A DNA stretch of 64,000 nt, from assembly GCF_030676955.1 (NCBI RefSeq), contig NZ_JAUUUU010000001.1, positions 682,001-746,000 of the forward strand. Direction: 5' to 3'. The translations under genes were made by a program, and so were the position numbers. The notes below the pieces were generated by a model. That model made no database searches and was not told the origin of the DNA. It saw nothing but the letters and a program-made list of their open reading frames with translations. Origin of the DNA: Porticoccus litoralis (GTDB lineage Bacteria > Pseudomonadota > Gammaproteobacteria > Pseudomonadales > Porticoccaceae). This document shows positions 16,413 to 23,589 of the stretch, one piece after another. Within the stretch, counting starts at the first letter, position 1. The number at the start of each line of letters is the position of its first letter.

Positions 16413-16916
16413 TTAGAAAGTAGCACCATCATCTTTACATGAACCGGGAAGGTATTTTGCCGGAATGGGATTAGTGGAGGACGGACCACATTTGTAACCA
16501 CCTACCTGGGTCGGAAGATCAGCTATCTCCAAATCATCACCTGCTGCATCTGTGGGCCAAAGGGTTATAGCCGTTTCTGCGGCATCATCCAAATCAGCTT
16601 CATCAGAGAGTACCACTCGAATTGCACCATCAGCACTTGTTTCAATCTCACCAACATATTTGGTGGTTTGAGCGGAGGATTCGCAACCCCAGCCGTCTGC
16701 ACCGGGTTCGGTGTCTTCGGGGGCGGTTTGATAGACCTCAGACACGGCGGTACGGCATTGACTCGCCGCCAGAATGGCTTCCGAGACTTTTGATTTGATG
16801 ATGTAGCTCTGATAGGCCGGTAGTGCGACAGCGGCCAGAATACCGATGATCGCAATCACGATCATCAATTCAATCAGGGTAAAACCCTTCTGGATGTTTT
16901 GAACTTGCTTTTTCAC
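16413..16916 (-). CDS. pilA: Type IV major pilin PilA
   Basis: Structural subunit of type IV pili. The 11-residue prepilin leader MKKQVQNIQKG is followed by the methylated Phe and conserved Glu5 in FTLIELMIVIAIIGILAAVALPAYQSYI, the hydrophobic N-terminal helix. PilD cleaves after the Gly. A disulfide-bounded D-region is suggested by two C-terminal cysteines about 17 residues apart (YKC and GSCK). Length is 167 residues including leader. The start is a GTG at 16916 with AAGGGAG seven bases upstream. A sigma54-type promoter lies ~45 bp upstream. It is divergent from pilB, the usual arrangement in pseudomonads. The surface domain is acidic. Confidence 0.95.
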   Translation of the reverse strand: MKKQVQNIQKGFTLIELMIVIAIIGILAAVALPAYQSYIIKSKVSEAILAASQCRTAVSEVYQTAPEDTEPGADGWGCESSAQTTKYVGEIETSADGAIRVVLSDEADLDDAAETAITLWPTDAAGDDLEIADLPTQVGGYKCGPSSTNPIPAKYLPGSCKDDGATF

Positions 16917-16960
16917 TGTGTTTCTCCCTTGTCAGAAATTTTTAAACACGGAATTTAATA

Positions 16961-16976
16961 AGCAATGAATGTACCA
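16961..16976 (-). promoter_or_regulatory. Sigma54-type promoter of pilA
   Basis: Minus strand TGGTAC-N5-TTGCT matches the sigma54 consensus TGGCAC-N5-TTGCW with a single mismatch. The invariant GG and GC are 10 bp apart. This puts transcription start ~34 bp before the pilA GTG. PilR-dependent sigma54 control of pilA is well known in Pseudomonas; pilS and pilR are not in this window. Confidence 0.75.
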
Positions 16977-17163
16977 AGTTAGAAAAACCCTGTTATCTCT
17001 TCAGCCAACCGTTGCACTGTGTGACATTTTTTGTCACACCCTTGCATATTCTGCTATTTACTTACCACTCAAAGCGCTTAACCCTGTATGCCTCTGGCTC
17101 GAACTGTCTGGTTGTATTACTATCAACACCTTGCGGGCAGCTATTAATGGATCATCTGAGCCT

Positions 17164-18894
17164 ATGAAAAACAGCGACCAACTCAAGGGCCTTCCAAAGC
17201 GGCTGGTAACCGATGGCTTAATGGAAGAAACCGCCGCACATGAAGCACTGGCGGAGTGTGAAAACGATAAAATCAATTTTGTACATTACCTCACCCACCA
17301 CAATATTTTACCTGCCCATTTAATCGCTTCCGTTGCAGCCAATGAGTTTGGCACACCACTTTATGACCTCGACGCCCACAACATGGAGGTTTGTCCTAAA
17401 GAGGTGGTAGAAAAAAAATTGATCCGCAAACATCAGGTTTTACCTCTCTTCAAGCGCGGTAACAGGCTGTTTGTTGCACAAAGTGACCCCACCAATCATA
17501 TGGCGATTAGTGAAGTTCGCTTTCAGACCGGCCTTTCCATTGAGGCCTTGCTAGTCGAGCACGACAAGCTTCAAACCGCCCTCGCCGAATTCCTGGATTT
17601 GCAGGATGACGATATCGGTGATGCTCTTGGCACCATGGATGACGTGCACCTTGACGACCTGGATGTCGAAGCGCTGGATGATGACGCCGCCGAAACCGGG
17701 ACTATGAACTTTTCGGATGCAGATGATGCCCCGATTGTTCGCTTCATCAACAAACTGATGCTCGATGGCATCAAGCAAGGCTGTTCAGATATTCACTTTG
17801 AACCTTACGAGAAAACCTACCGCATCCGCTTCAGAACCGACGGCATCCTTAGGGAAGTGACAAAGCCCCCGGCAAACCTGGCGCCCAGGCTGGCAGCCAG
17901 ATTGAAAGTGATGTCATCGTTAGACATTTCAGAACGAAGGGTGCCTCAGGATGGCCGTATCAAGTTGCGCATCTCAAAGAACCGGGCTATCGACTTCCGA
18001 GTCAATACCCTACCTACCCAGTTCGGCGAGAAAATCGTATTGCGGATTCTCGATCCAACCAGCGCCCAGGTAGGCATTGAAAACCTGGGCTTTGAGGAAG
18101 ATCAGAAAGAAGCCTACATGGAAACACTGCACCAACCTCAGGGAATGATTCTGGTGACAGGACCAACCGGTAGCGGTAAAACCGTTTCTCTCTATACCGG
18201 ACTTAACATCCTCAATACCACCGAGCGCAACATTTCCACGGCGGAAGATCCGGTGGAAATCAATATGCCTGGCATCAACCAGGTACAGATCAATTACAAG
18301 GTCAAGCTGACTTTTCCCGAGGCACTGCGCGCATTCCTGCGGCAGGACCCGGACATTATCATGGTGGGGGAGATCCGGGATCTGGATACTGCCGAAATTG
18401 CCATCAAGGCCGCACAAACCGGTCACTTGGTCTTGTCCACGCTCCACACCAACAGTGCCCCGGAAACTCTCACCCGCTTGCTAAACATGGGTGTTCCGGC
18501 CTTTAACGTGGCAACCTCAGTGAACCTGATTATTGCCCAGCGATTGGCTCGAAGGCTTTGTACTCACTGCCGTAGACCGGCAGAAGACATTCCAGAGAGC
18601 ATTCTCATTGAGGAGGGGTTTGGCGACATAGGCCGCCCCATAGAGGAAGTCACCTTGTACCACCCAGAGGGCTGTTCAAAATGCACCAATGGCTACAAAG
18701 GCCGAGTCGGCCTTTATGAAGTATTAAAGGTGACACCCAAAATCTCAAGAATCATTATGGAAGGCGGCAACTCTATTGATATAGGCGACGCCGCGCGCGA
18801 AGAAGGTTTCAGAACTTTGCGCCAGTCGGCACTCCGTAGAGCCGCCGAAGGTATAATAAGTTTGGAAGAGGCAAATAGGGTAACCAAGGACTAA
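17164..18894 (+). CDS. pilB: Type IV pilus assembly ATPase PilB
   Basis: Cytoplasmic hexameric ATPase that powers pilus extension. It has 576 residues from the ATG at 17164. Longer readings upstream would add ~65 residues that do not match the family. An N-terminal MshEN-like domain (LPKRLVTDGLMEE onward) precedes the ATPase domain with Walker A GPTGSGKT, the Asp box, Walker B DPDIIMVGEIRD, the His box TGHLVLSTLHTN and the zinc-binding CTHC...CSKC. Residues ~130-180 are an acidic linker. pilC begins 3 bp after the stop, so pilBCD form an operon. The 247-bp gap to pilA holds both promoters. Confidence 0.97.
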   Translation: MKNSDQLKGLPKRLVTDGLMEETAAHEALAECENDKINFVHYLTHHNILPAHLIASVAANEFGTPLYDLDAHNMEVCPKEVVEKKLIRKHQVLPLFKRGNRLFVAQSDPTNHMAISEVRFQTGLSIEALLVEHDKLQTALAEFLDLQDDDIGDALGTMDDVHLDDLDVEALDDDAAETGTMNFSDADDAPIVRFINKLMLDGIKQGCSDIHFEPYEKTYRIRFRTDGILREVTKPPANLAPRLAARLKVMSSLDISERRVPQDGRIKLRISKNRAIDFRVNTLPTQFGEKIVLRILDPTSAQVGIENLGFEEDQKEAYMETLHQPQGMILVTGPTGSGKTVSLYTGLNILNTTERNISTAEDPVEINMPGINQVQINYKVKLTFPEALRAFLRQDPDIIMVGEIRDLDTAEIAIKAAQTGHLVLSTLHTNSAPETLTRLLNMGVPAFNVATSVNLIIAQRLARRLCTHCRRPAEDIPESILIEEGFGDIGRPIEEVTLYHPEGCSKCTNGYKGRVGLYEVLKVTPKISRIIMEGGNSIDIGDAAREEGFRTLRQSALRRAAEGIISLEEANRVTKD

Positions 18895-18897
18895 TCC

Positions 18898-20112
18898 ATG
18901 GCAACTGCGCAATCTCATACCTTTACCTATAAAGGTAAGGACAAGAAAGGCAGGCAGATTCAGGGAGAGATCAAGGGGAGTAACACCAACCTGATCAAGG
19001 CACAGCTGCGCAAGCAGGGCATTATCCCTTCATCCGTCAAGAAAAAAACGCCCAGACCTTTCAGTGGTGCCTCAAAGGCAATCGTCCCTGCTGATATTGC
19101 CATTTTCACCCGCCAGATGGCCACCATGATGAAAGCAGGCGTGCCCCTGGTACAGAGCTTCGATATTGTGGCAGAGGGGGCTGAAAAAAATGCTCTCAAA
19201 GACATGATTCATGATATCCGCGATGATGTCTCATCCGGCACGAGCTTTGGCTCATCTTTGCGTAGACACCCGAAATTTTTCGACGACCTGTTTTGTAGCC
19301 TCGTAGAGGCCGGGGAACAGGCCGGCGCCCTTGAGACCATGCTCGACCGTATTGCCACCTATAAGGAAAAAACCGAAACCCTGAAGGCTAAGATCAAAAA
19401 GGCCATGACCTATCCCATAGCGGTTGTCTGTGTGGCCATTATTGTTACGGGTATTCTGCTGGTAAAAGTGGTGCCGGTTTTTGCGGAAACCTTCAGTAAC
19501 TTTGGAGCCGATTTGCCCGGCTTTACTCTGTTTGTGATGGGTATTTCAGATGCTGCTCAGGAATGGTGGTTTATCTGGTTGGTATCTGTAATCGGTGTTT
19601 TTATTGCCTTTAAGGAAGCCAAGCGAAGATCGAATAGATTTAACGCCTTTATTGACAAGTATTCTCTCAAAATACCCGTAATAGGCACTATCCTCTATCA
19701 GGCCATTAACGCACGTTTTGCCAGAACTCTATCCACCACCTTTGCTGCCGGTGTTCCCCTCGTGGATGCATTGACGTCTGTCGCCGGCGCCTCGGGGAAC
19801 GCCGTATACCGGGAGGCTATTCTTAAAGTGCGCGACGATGTCACCACTGGCTTGCAGCTAAACCACGCCATGCGCTCAACGGGCAGATTTCCGGTCATGA
19901 TGTTGCAGATGACCGCTATTGGCGAAGAGTCCGGTGCGCTCGACGAAATGCTGGAAAAGGCTGCCGTTCATTATGAAGAAGCCGTCGATAACGCGGTGGA
20001 TAACCTGACCACGTTGCTTGAACCACTGATTATGGCGGTGCTCGGGGTACTGGTAGGCGGCCTGCTGATCGCTATGTACCTGCCAATTTTCAAGCTCGGC
20101 GCCGTTATTTAA
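18898..20112 (+). CDS. pilC: Type IV pilus inner-membrane platform protein PilC
   Basis: Polytopic platform protein that couples PilB motion to pilin assembly. It has 404 residues, standard length. Two repeated T2SSF/GspF domains are visible: TRQMATMMKAGVPLVQSF with SLVEAGEQAGALETML in the first half, and ARTLSTTFAAGVPLVDAL with MTAIGEESGALDEML in the second. Three hydrophobic helices follow the family layout, the last being PLIMAVLGVLVGGLLIAMYLP. Translation is probably coupled to pilB (3-bp gap), and pilD follows after 19 bp. Confidence 0.97.
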   Translation: MATAQSHTFTYKGKDKKGRQIQGEIKGSNTNLIKAQLRKQGIIPSSVKKKTPRPFSGASKAIVPADIAIFTRQMATMMKAGVPLVQSFDIVAEGAEKNALKDMIHDIRDDVSSGTSFGSSLRRHPKFFDDLFCSLVEAGEQAGALETMLDRIATYKEKTETLKAKIKKAMTYPIAVVCVAIIVTGILLVKVVPVFAETFSNFGADLPGFTLFVMGISDAAQEWWFIWLVSVIGVFIAFKEAKRRSNRFNAFIDKYSLKIPVIGTILYQAINARFARTLSTTFAAGVPLVDALTSVAGASGNAVYREAILKVRDDVTTGLQLNHAMRSTGRFPVMMLQMTAIGEESGALDEMLEKAAVHYEEAVDNAVDNLTTLLEPLIMAVLGVLVGGLLIAMYLPIFKLGAVI

Positions 20113-20131
20113 TGCCTTAAGGCCCAGAACT

Positions 20132-20992
20132 ATGCCTGACTATCTGGGCCTGTCCCTCAGCATCATATTGCCCATCGCAATCATTTTTGGTTTGTTGGTG
20201 GGCAGTTTTCTGAATGTAGTGATCTATCGTCTGCCCCTGCAGCTTTCCAGTGCCTGGAAACGGGATGCCATGGACTTTCTGGGCTTGGAGGCGCCGGAAC
20301 CACATCATATCAATATTGTCTTTCCCGCCTCACACTGTCCTTCCTGCGGGGAAAAGGTCAAACCCTGGCAAAATATCCCCCTACTCAGCTACGTGATTCT
20401 CAAAGGAAAGTGTGCCTACTGCGCATCACCCATTTCGATACAGTACCCCCTGATAGAGTTCATCTGCGCATTGATGACTGCCTTTGTAGTCTACCATTTT
20501 GGATTCACACTTGAGGGCTTATTGGCACTGCTGTTCAGCTGGTCACTGCTGGCTCTTACCGGTATCGACTTTAACGAACAGTTGCTGCCGGACAACATTA
20601 CCCTGCCACTTCTCTGGCTGGGTCTGCTGGTAAACCTCAACAATACTTTTGCCAGCCTCGATAGCGCTGTGCTGGGAGCTGTTTTCGGATACCTGAGCCT
20701 GTGGTGGGTTTTCTGGTTGTTCAAACTGCTCTCTGGCAAAGAGGGTATGGGCCATGGTGATTTCAAATTACTGGCGGCGCTGGGCGCCTGGCTCGGCTGG
20801 CAACAGTTGCTTCTGATTATTCTGCTTTCTTCCATGGTAGGCGCGGTCGTTGGCATTCTCTTAATCATGTTTACAGGCCGCGACAAGCAGATACCGATTC
20901 CTTTTGGCCCCTACCTGGCCGCGGCTGGCTGGATAGCCATGATGTGGGGTGAAGAACTCACCAACAACTACCTTTCGCTGTTCAACTACTAA
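20132..20992 (+). CDS. pilD: Prepilin leader peptidase / N-methyltransferase PilD
   Basis: Inner-membrane aspartic protease that cleaves prepilin leaders after Gly and methylates the new N-terminus, serving type IV pili and type II secretion. It has 286 residues. The cytoplasmic loop carries two zinc CxxC pairs (HCPSCGEK and KCAYCASP). The catalytic aspartates lie in LTGIDFNEQLLPD and GMGHGDFKLLAALGAWLGW. About eight transmembrane segments are present. It is the third gene of the pilBCD operon, and coaE begins 18 bp after its stop. Confidence 0.97.
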   Translation: MPDYLGLSLSIILPIAIIFGLLVGSFLNVVIYRLPLQLSSAWKRDAMDFLGLEAPEPHHINIVFPASHCPSCGEKVKPWQNIPLLSYVILKGKCAYCASPISIQYPLIEFICALMTAFVVYHFGFTLEGLLALLFSWSLLALTGIDFNEQLLPDNITLPLLWLGLLVNLNNTFASLDSAVLGAVFGYLSLWWVFWLFKLLSGKEGMGHGDFKLLAALGAWLGWQQLLLIILLSSMVGAVVGILLIMFTGRDKQIPIPFGPYLAAAGWIAMMWGEELTNNYLSLFNY

Positions 20993-21010
20993 CCTATCCC
21001 AACCCCTGGC

Positions 21011-21631
21011 ATGTCTGACAAAAACCACGTTTTCACCATAGGCCTGACCGGAGGTATTGGCAGCGGCAAAAGCGCCGTTGCCAATCAATTCAGAGCGTTA
21101 GGTATTGATGTGATCGATGCTGACCAGGCGGCTCGACAGGCGGTAGAAGTTGGCAGCGACACATTAAAAGCCATTGCGGATCATTTTAGTGAAGAAGCCT
21201 TACTTGAAGACGGCTCCCTCAATCGGGCTTATTTACGCAAGCTGGTTTTTGATCACCCCCAGCATCGCCAGTGGTTAGAGTCTCTGCTTCATCCCATTAT
21301 CAGAGACCTCATCGATCAGGCTCTTCAGCGCGTCAACGGCCCCTACGCCATACTTGAGTCACCCCTGTTACTGGAAACAGACCAACACCTGCGCGTCGAT
21401 AGAGTACTGGTGGTCGATGTTCCCGAGGCAGTGCAAATCGAGCGCGCAACAATACGTGATGGCAGCAATGAATCGCAGATTTTGGCCATCATGAAAAGCC
21501 AGTTGACCCGCGAGCAGAGGCTGTCGAGGGCGGATGATATTCTGGATAACAGTGGCCCACCTGGCGACCTGACTGATGCTGTTGCACAATTGCACAAGCA
21601 ATACTTGAAACTGGCTGGGGAGCAACGATGA
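21011..21631 (+). CDS. coaE: Dephospho-CoA kinase
   Basis: Final step of coenzyme A synthesis: phosphorylates the ribose 3'-OH of dephospho-CoA using ATP. It has 206 residues, the same as E. coli CoaE. It shows P-loop GLTGGIGSGKSAVA, then IDVIDADQAARQ, LHPIIR, SPLLLE, and DRVLVVDVPEAVQIERATIRDG with the lid. It lies between pilD and yacG, as in many gammaproteobacteria, and overlaps yacG by 4 nt (ATGA), indicating coupled translation. Confidence 0.98.
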   Translation: MSDKNHVFTIGLTGGIGSGKSAVANQFRALGIDVIDADQAARQAVEVGSDTLKAIADHFSEEALLEDGSLNRAYLRKLVFDHPQHRQWLESLLHPIIRDLIDQALQRVNGPYAILESPLLLETDQHLRVDRVLVVDVPEAVQIERATIRDGSNESQILAIMKSQLTREQRLSRADDILDNSGPPGDLTDAVAQLHKQYLKLAGEQR

Positions 21632-21816
21632 CAAAAATGGTCAATTGTCCGGAATGCGGGAAACCCGTTGAATGGAAAGAGGAGTCCCTGTTTCGCCCTT
21701 TTTGCAGCAAACGTTGTCAGCAACTGGACTTTGGCGGCTGGGCTAACGAGAACTTCAGCATTCCCGGCGAAGAGGTTTACCTTGATGCCGAACAAGATGA
21801 CAGTGATCATCACTAG
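21628..21816 (+). CDS. yacG: DNA gyrase inhibitor YacG (zinc-binding)
   Basis: A 62-residue zinc protein that in E. coli binds GyrB and inhibits gyrase. The four Zn ligands are visible: C7 and C10 (NCPECGK) and C26 and C30 (PFCSKRC), followed by QLDFGGWANENFSIPG. The tail is acidic. The start overlaps the coaE stop by 4 nt. Unlike E. coli, zapD is not between coaE and yacG. The gene ends 12 bp before the convergent mutT stop. Confidence 0.96.
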   Translation: MTKMVNCPECGKPVEWKEESLFRPFCSKRCQQLDFGGWANENFSIPGEEVYLDAEQDDSDHH

Positions 21817-21828
21817 TCACACAGGGTA

Positions 21829-22227
21829 TTAGCAAGATATTTTAGCCACTACCGCCTCAATAATTGGCTGATTGGCTTCCGGAAACGCGTAGTTTGCTAG
21901 CTGCTTTTTGCTGACCCAACACAACGGCTGTCCCTCGTTACCACTAGGAACCCCCGTAAATCTGTTCACACACCAAACATCCAGCAACACACACTTATCC
22001 GGGTAGTCGTGTCTTATTTCGATCAGGGGTTCAGCAGCCTCAACCCGGATAGCCAGCTCTTCCCAGACTTCTCTTTTCAGGGCATCAAACACAGCTTCTC
22101 CAGGTTCAACCTTGCCGCCGGGAAACTCCCACAAGCCACCCTGGTGAACATGGTCAGGACGCCGGGCTATCAGTATCTGACCATCACCATCATCAATCAC
22201 TGCCACGGCTACATGAACCACGTCCAT
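21829..22227 (-). CDS. mutT: 8-oxo-dGTP diphosphatase MutT (Nudix)
   Basis: Sanitises oxidised nucleotides by hydrolysing 8-oxo-dGTP. It has 132 residues. The Nudix box reads GGKVEPGEAVFDALKREVWEEL with A where the usual final Gly stands. Upstream are DGQILIARRPDHVHQGGLWEFPGG and a C-terminal substrate-binding region with WVSKKQLANYAFPEANQPI. Its ATG shares one base with the argJ stop (TGATG), so it is the second gene of an argJ-mutT unit. Convergent with yacG. Confidence 0.95.
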   Translation of the reverse strand: MDVVHVAVAVIDDGDGQILIARRPDHVHQGGLWEFPGGKVEPGEAVFDALKREVWEELAIRVEAAEPLIEIRHDYPDKCVLLDVWCVNRFTGVPSGNEGQPLCWVSKKQLANYAFPEANQPIIEAVVAKISC

Positions 22228-23444
22228 CAGGTACGGTATTCAGCATTGATGGTGACATACTGGTGAGAGAAATCCATGGTCCAGACCGTTTCCTCGGCAG
22301 TGCCTCTGTGCAGGTCAATGGTAATCGCAATTTCTTCCTTGGCCATGACCGCCGCACCCTGTTCTTCGGTATAACTGTCGGCACGGCCACCATTTTTGGC
22401 AATCAGCACTTCATCGAGAAACACCTCAATGACATCCACGTTGAGCATTTCTATTCCCGCACGCCCAATGGCTGCAAGAATGCGCCCCCAGTTAGGGTCT
22501 GAGGCAAACAGCGCTGTTTTGACCAGTGGAGATTCAGCCACGGTGTAAGCCACCGCCAGACATTCTTCTGTATCTACACCGCCGACCACGTTGACAGTGA
22601 CAAACTTGGTGGCACCTTCACCATCCTGAACAATCTGCTGTGCCAGGGAGATAAACAGGTTGTTGAGCGCCAGTTCAAAATGTTGCTGTTCTTCCAAAGA
22701 CAAGTTTTGCCAGGCGATAGATGAAGCGCCTGTAGCAATCAGCATGGCGCAGTCATTGGTGGAGGTATCTCCATCGACGGTAATGCGATTAAAAGAACAA
22801 TCCGCAGCATTGCCTACCAGGCTCTGCAACTGGTCGCGGTCAATTTTCATGTCCGTCGCAACGTAAGCGAGCATAGTGGCCATGTTGGGCTTGATCATCC
22901 CGGCACCCTTGGCGATGCCAGTAATGGTAACCACCCCGCCACCCAGTGGCAGCTTGATGCTTTCCCCTTTCGGGCGTGTATCAGTGGTCATAATCCCTTT
23001 TGCCGCCTGTCCCCAACTGTCTTCAGACAGTGCTGCATGGGCCTCGGGCAATGCCGCAAGAATTTTATCGACAGGCAGTGGCTCGCCAATCACCCCAGTA
23101 GAAAACGGTAAGACCGACTCAACAGCTACCCCACCGATGGCAGCCATCTGCTCGCACACCTGTAACGCATGAGCTCTACCCGACTCTCCCGTACCGGCAT
23201 TGGCATTGCCCGTGTTGGTAACGAGATATCGACTGGGCTTATCGACAATGTGAGACTTAGTTAGTTGTACCGGAGCGGCGCAGAAAGCGTTTTTGGTGAA
23301 AACGCCTGCCACAGCGCCACCTTTAGCCACTTCCATCACCACCAGGTCCTGTCGCCCGGGCTTTTTGATCCCCGCACTGGTCGTGCCCAACCGGAAACCG
23401 GGCACAGGATGCATGATTGGAAAAACATCTTTTCCCACTGCCAT
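22227..23444 (-). CDS. argJ: Bifunctional ornithine acetyltransferase / N-acetylglutamate synthase ArgJ
   Basis: Recycles the acetyl group in arginine synthesis, transferring it from N-acetylornithine to glutamate. It is made as a precursor that self-cleaves before a conserved Thr; that region reads KPNMATMLAYVATD (cleavage at Ala-Thr). Other features are GNANAGTGE, VLPFSTGVIGE and the C-terminal DPNWGRILAAIGRAG. The ATG at 23444 gives 405 residues starting MAVGKDVFP, with a GAGAG upstream. A longer in-frame start at 23471 is less likely. It overlaps mutT by one base. The order argJ next to secA matches Pseudomonas. Confidence 0.96.
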   Translation of the reverse strand: MAVGKDVFPIMHPVPGFRLGTTSAGIKKPGRQDLVVMEVAKGGAVAGVFTKNAFCAAPVQLTKSHIVDKPSRYLVTNTGNANAGTGESGRAHALQVCEQMAAIGGVAVESVLPFSTGVIGEPLPVDKILAALPEAHAALSEDSWGQAAKGIMTTDTRPKGESIKLPLGGGVVTITGIAKGAGMIKPNMATMLAYVATDMKIDRDQLQSLVGNAADCSFNRITVDGDTSTNDCAMLIATGASSIAWQNLSLEEQQHFELALNNLFISLAQQIVQDGEGATKFVTVNVVGGVDTEECLAVAYTVAESPLVKTALFASDPNWGRILAAIGRAGIEMLNVDVIEVFLDEVLIAKNGGRADSYTEEQGAAVMAKEEIAITIDLHRGTAEETVWTMDFSHQYVTINAEYRT

Positions 23445-23475
23445 GACATTATCTCTCAGACGTAAAAACAACAGC

Positions 23476-23504
23476 GCCGTGCCTTATTAGGGCACGGCTT
23501 TTTT
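23476..23504. terminator. Hairpin terminator between argJ and secA
   Basis: GCCGTGCC pairs with GGCACGGC around a 7-base loop. The T run is best on the plus strand; on the minus strand the stem is followed by GCTGTTGTTTTTA, a weaker run. Given the minus-strand genes on both sides, its likely job is to end the secA transcript. Confidence 0.6.
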
Positions 23505-23589
23505 ATAATTAACCAGAGTCCTCTACCGGAGATCGGCAGCGGAAAAGTCCAGGGCCGTATTTAACTCTGAATTGAATGAAGGAACAATC

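Noticed and set aside
16969..17163. Longer PilB with ~65 extra N-terminal residues
   Set aside because: The added residues do not match PilB and cover the pilA/pilB promoter region; the ATG at 17164 gives family length.
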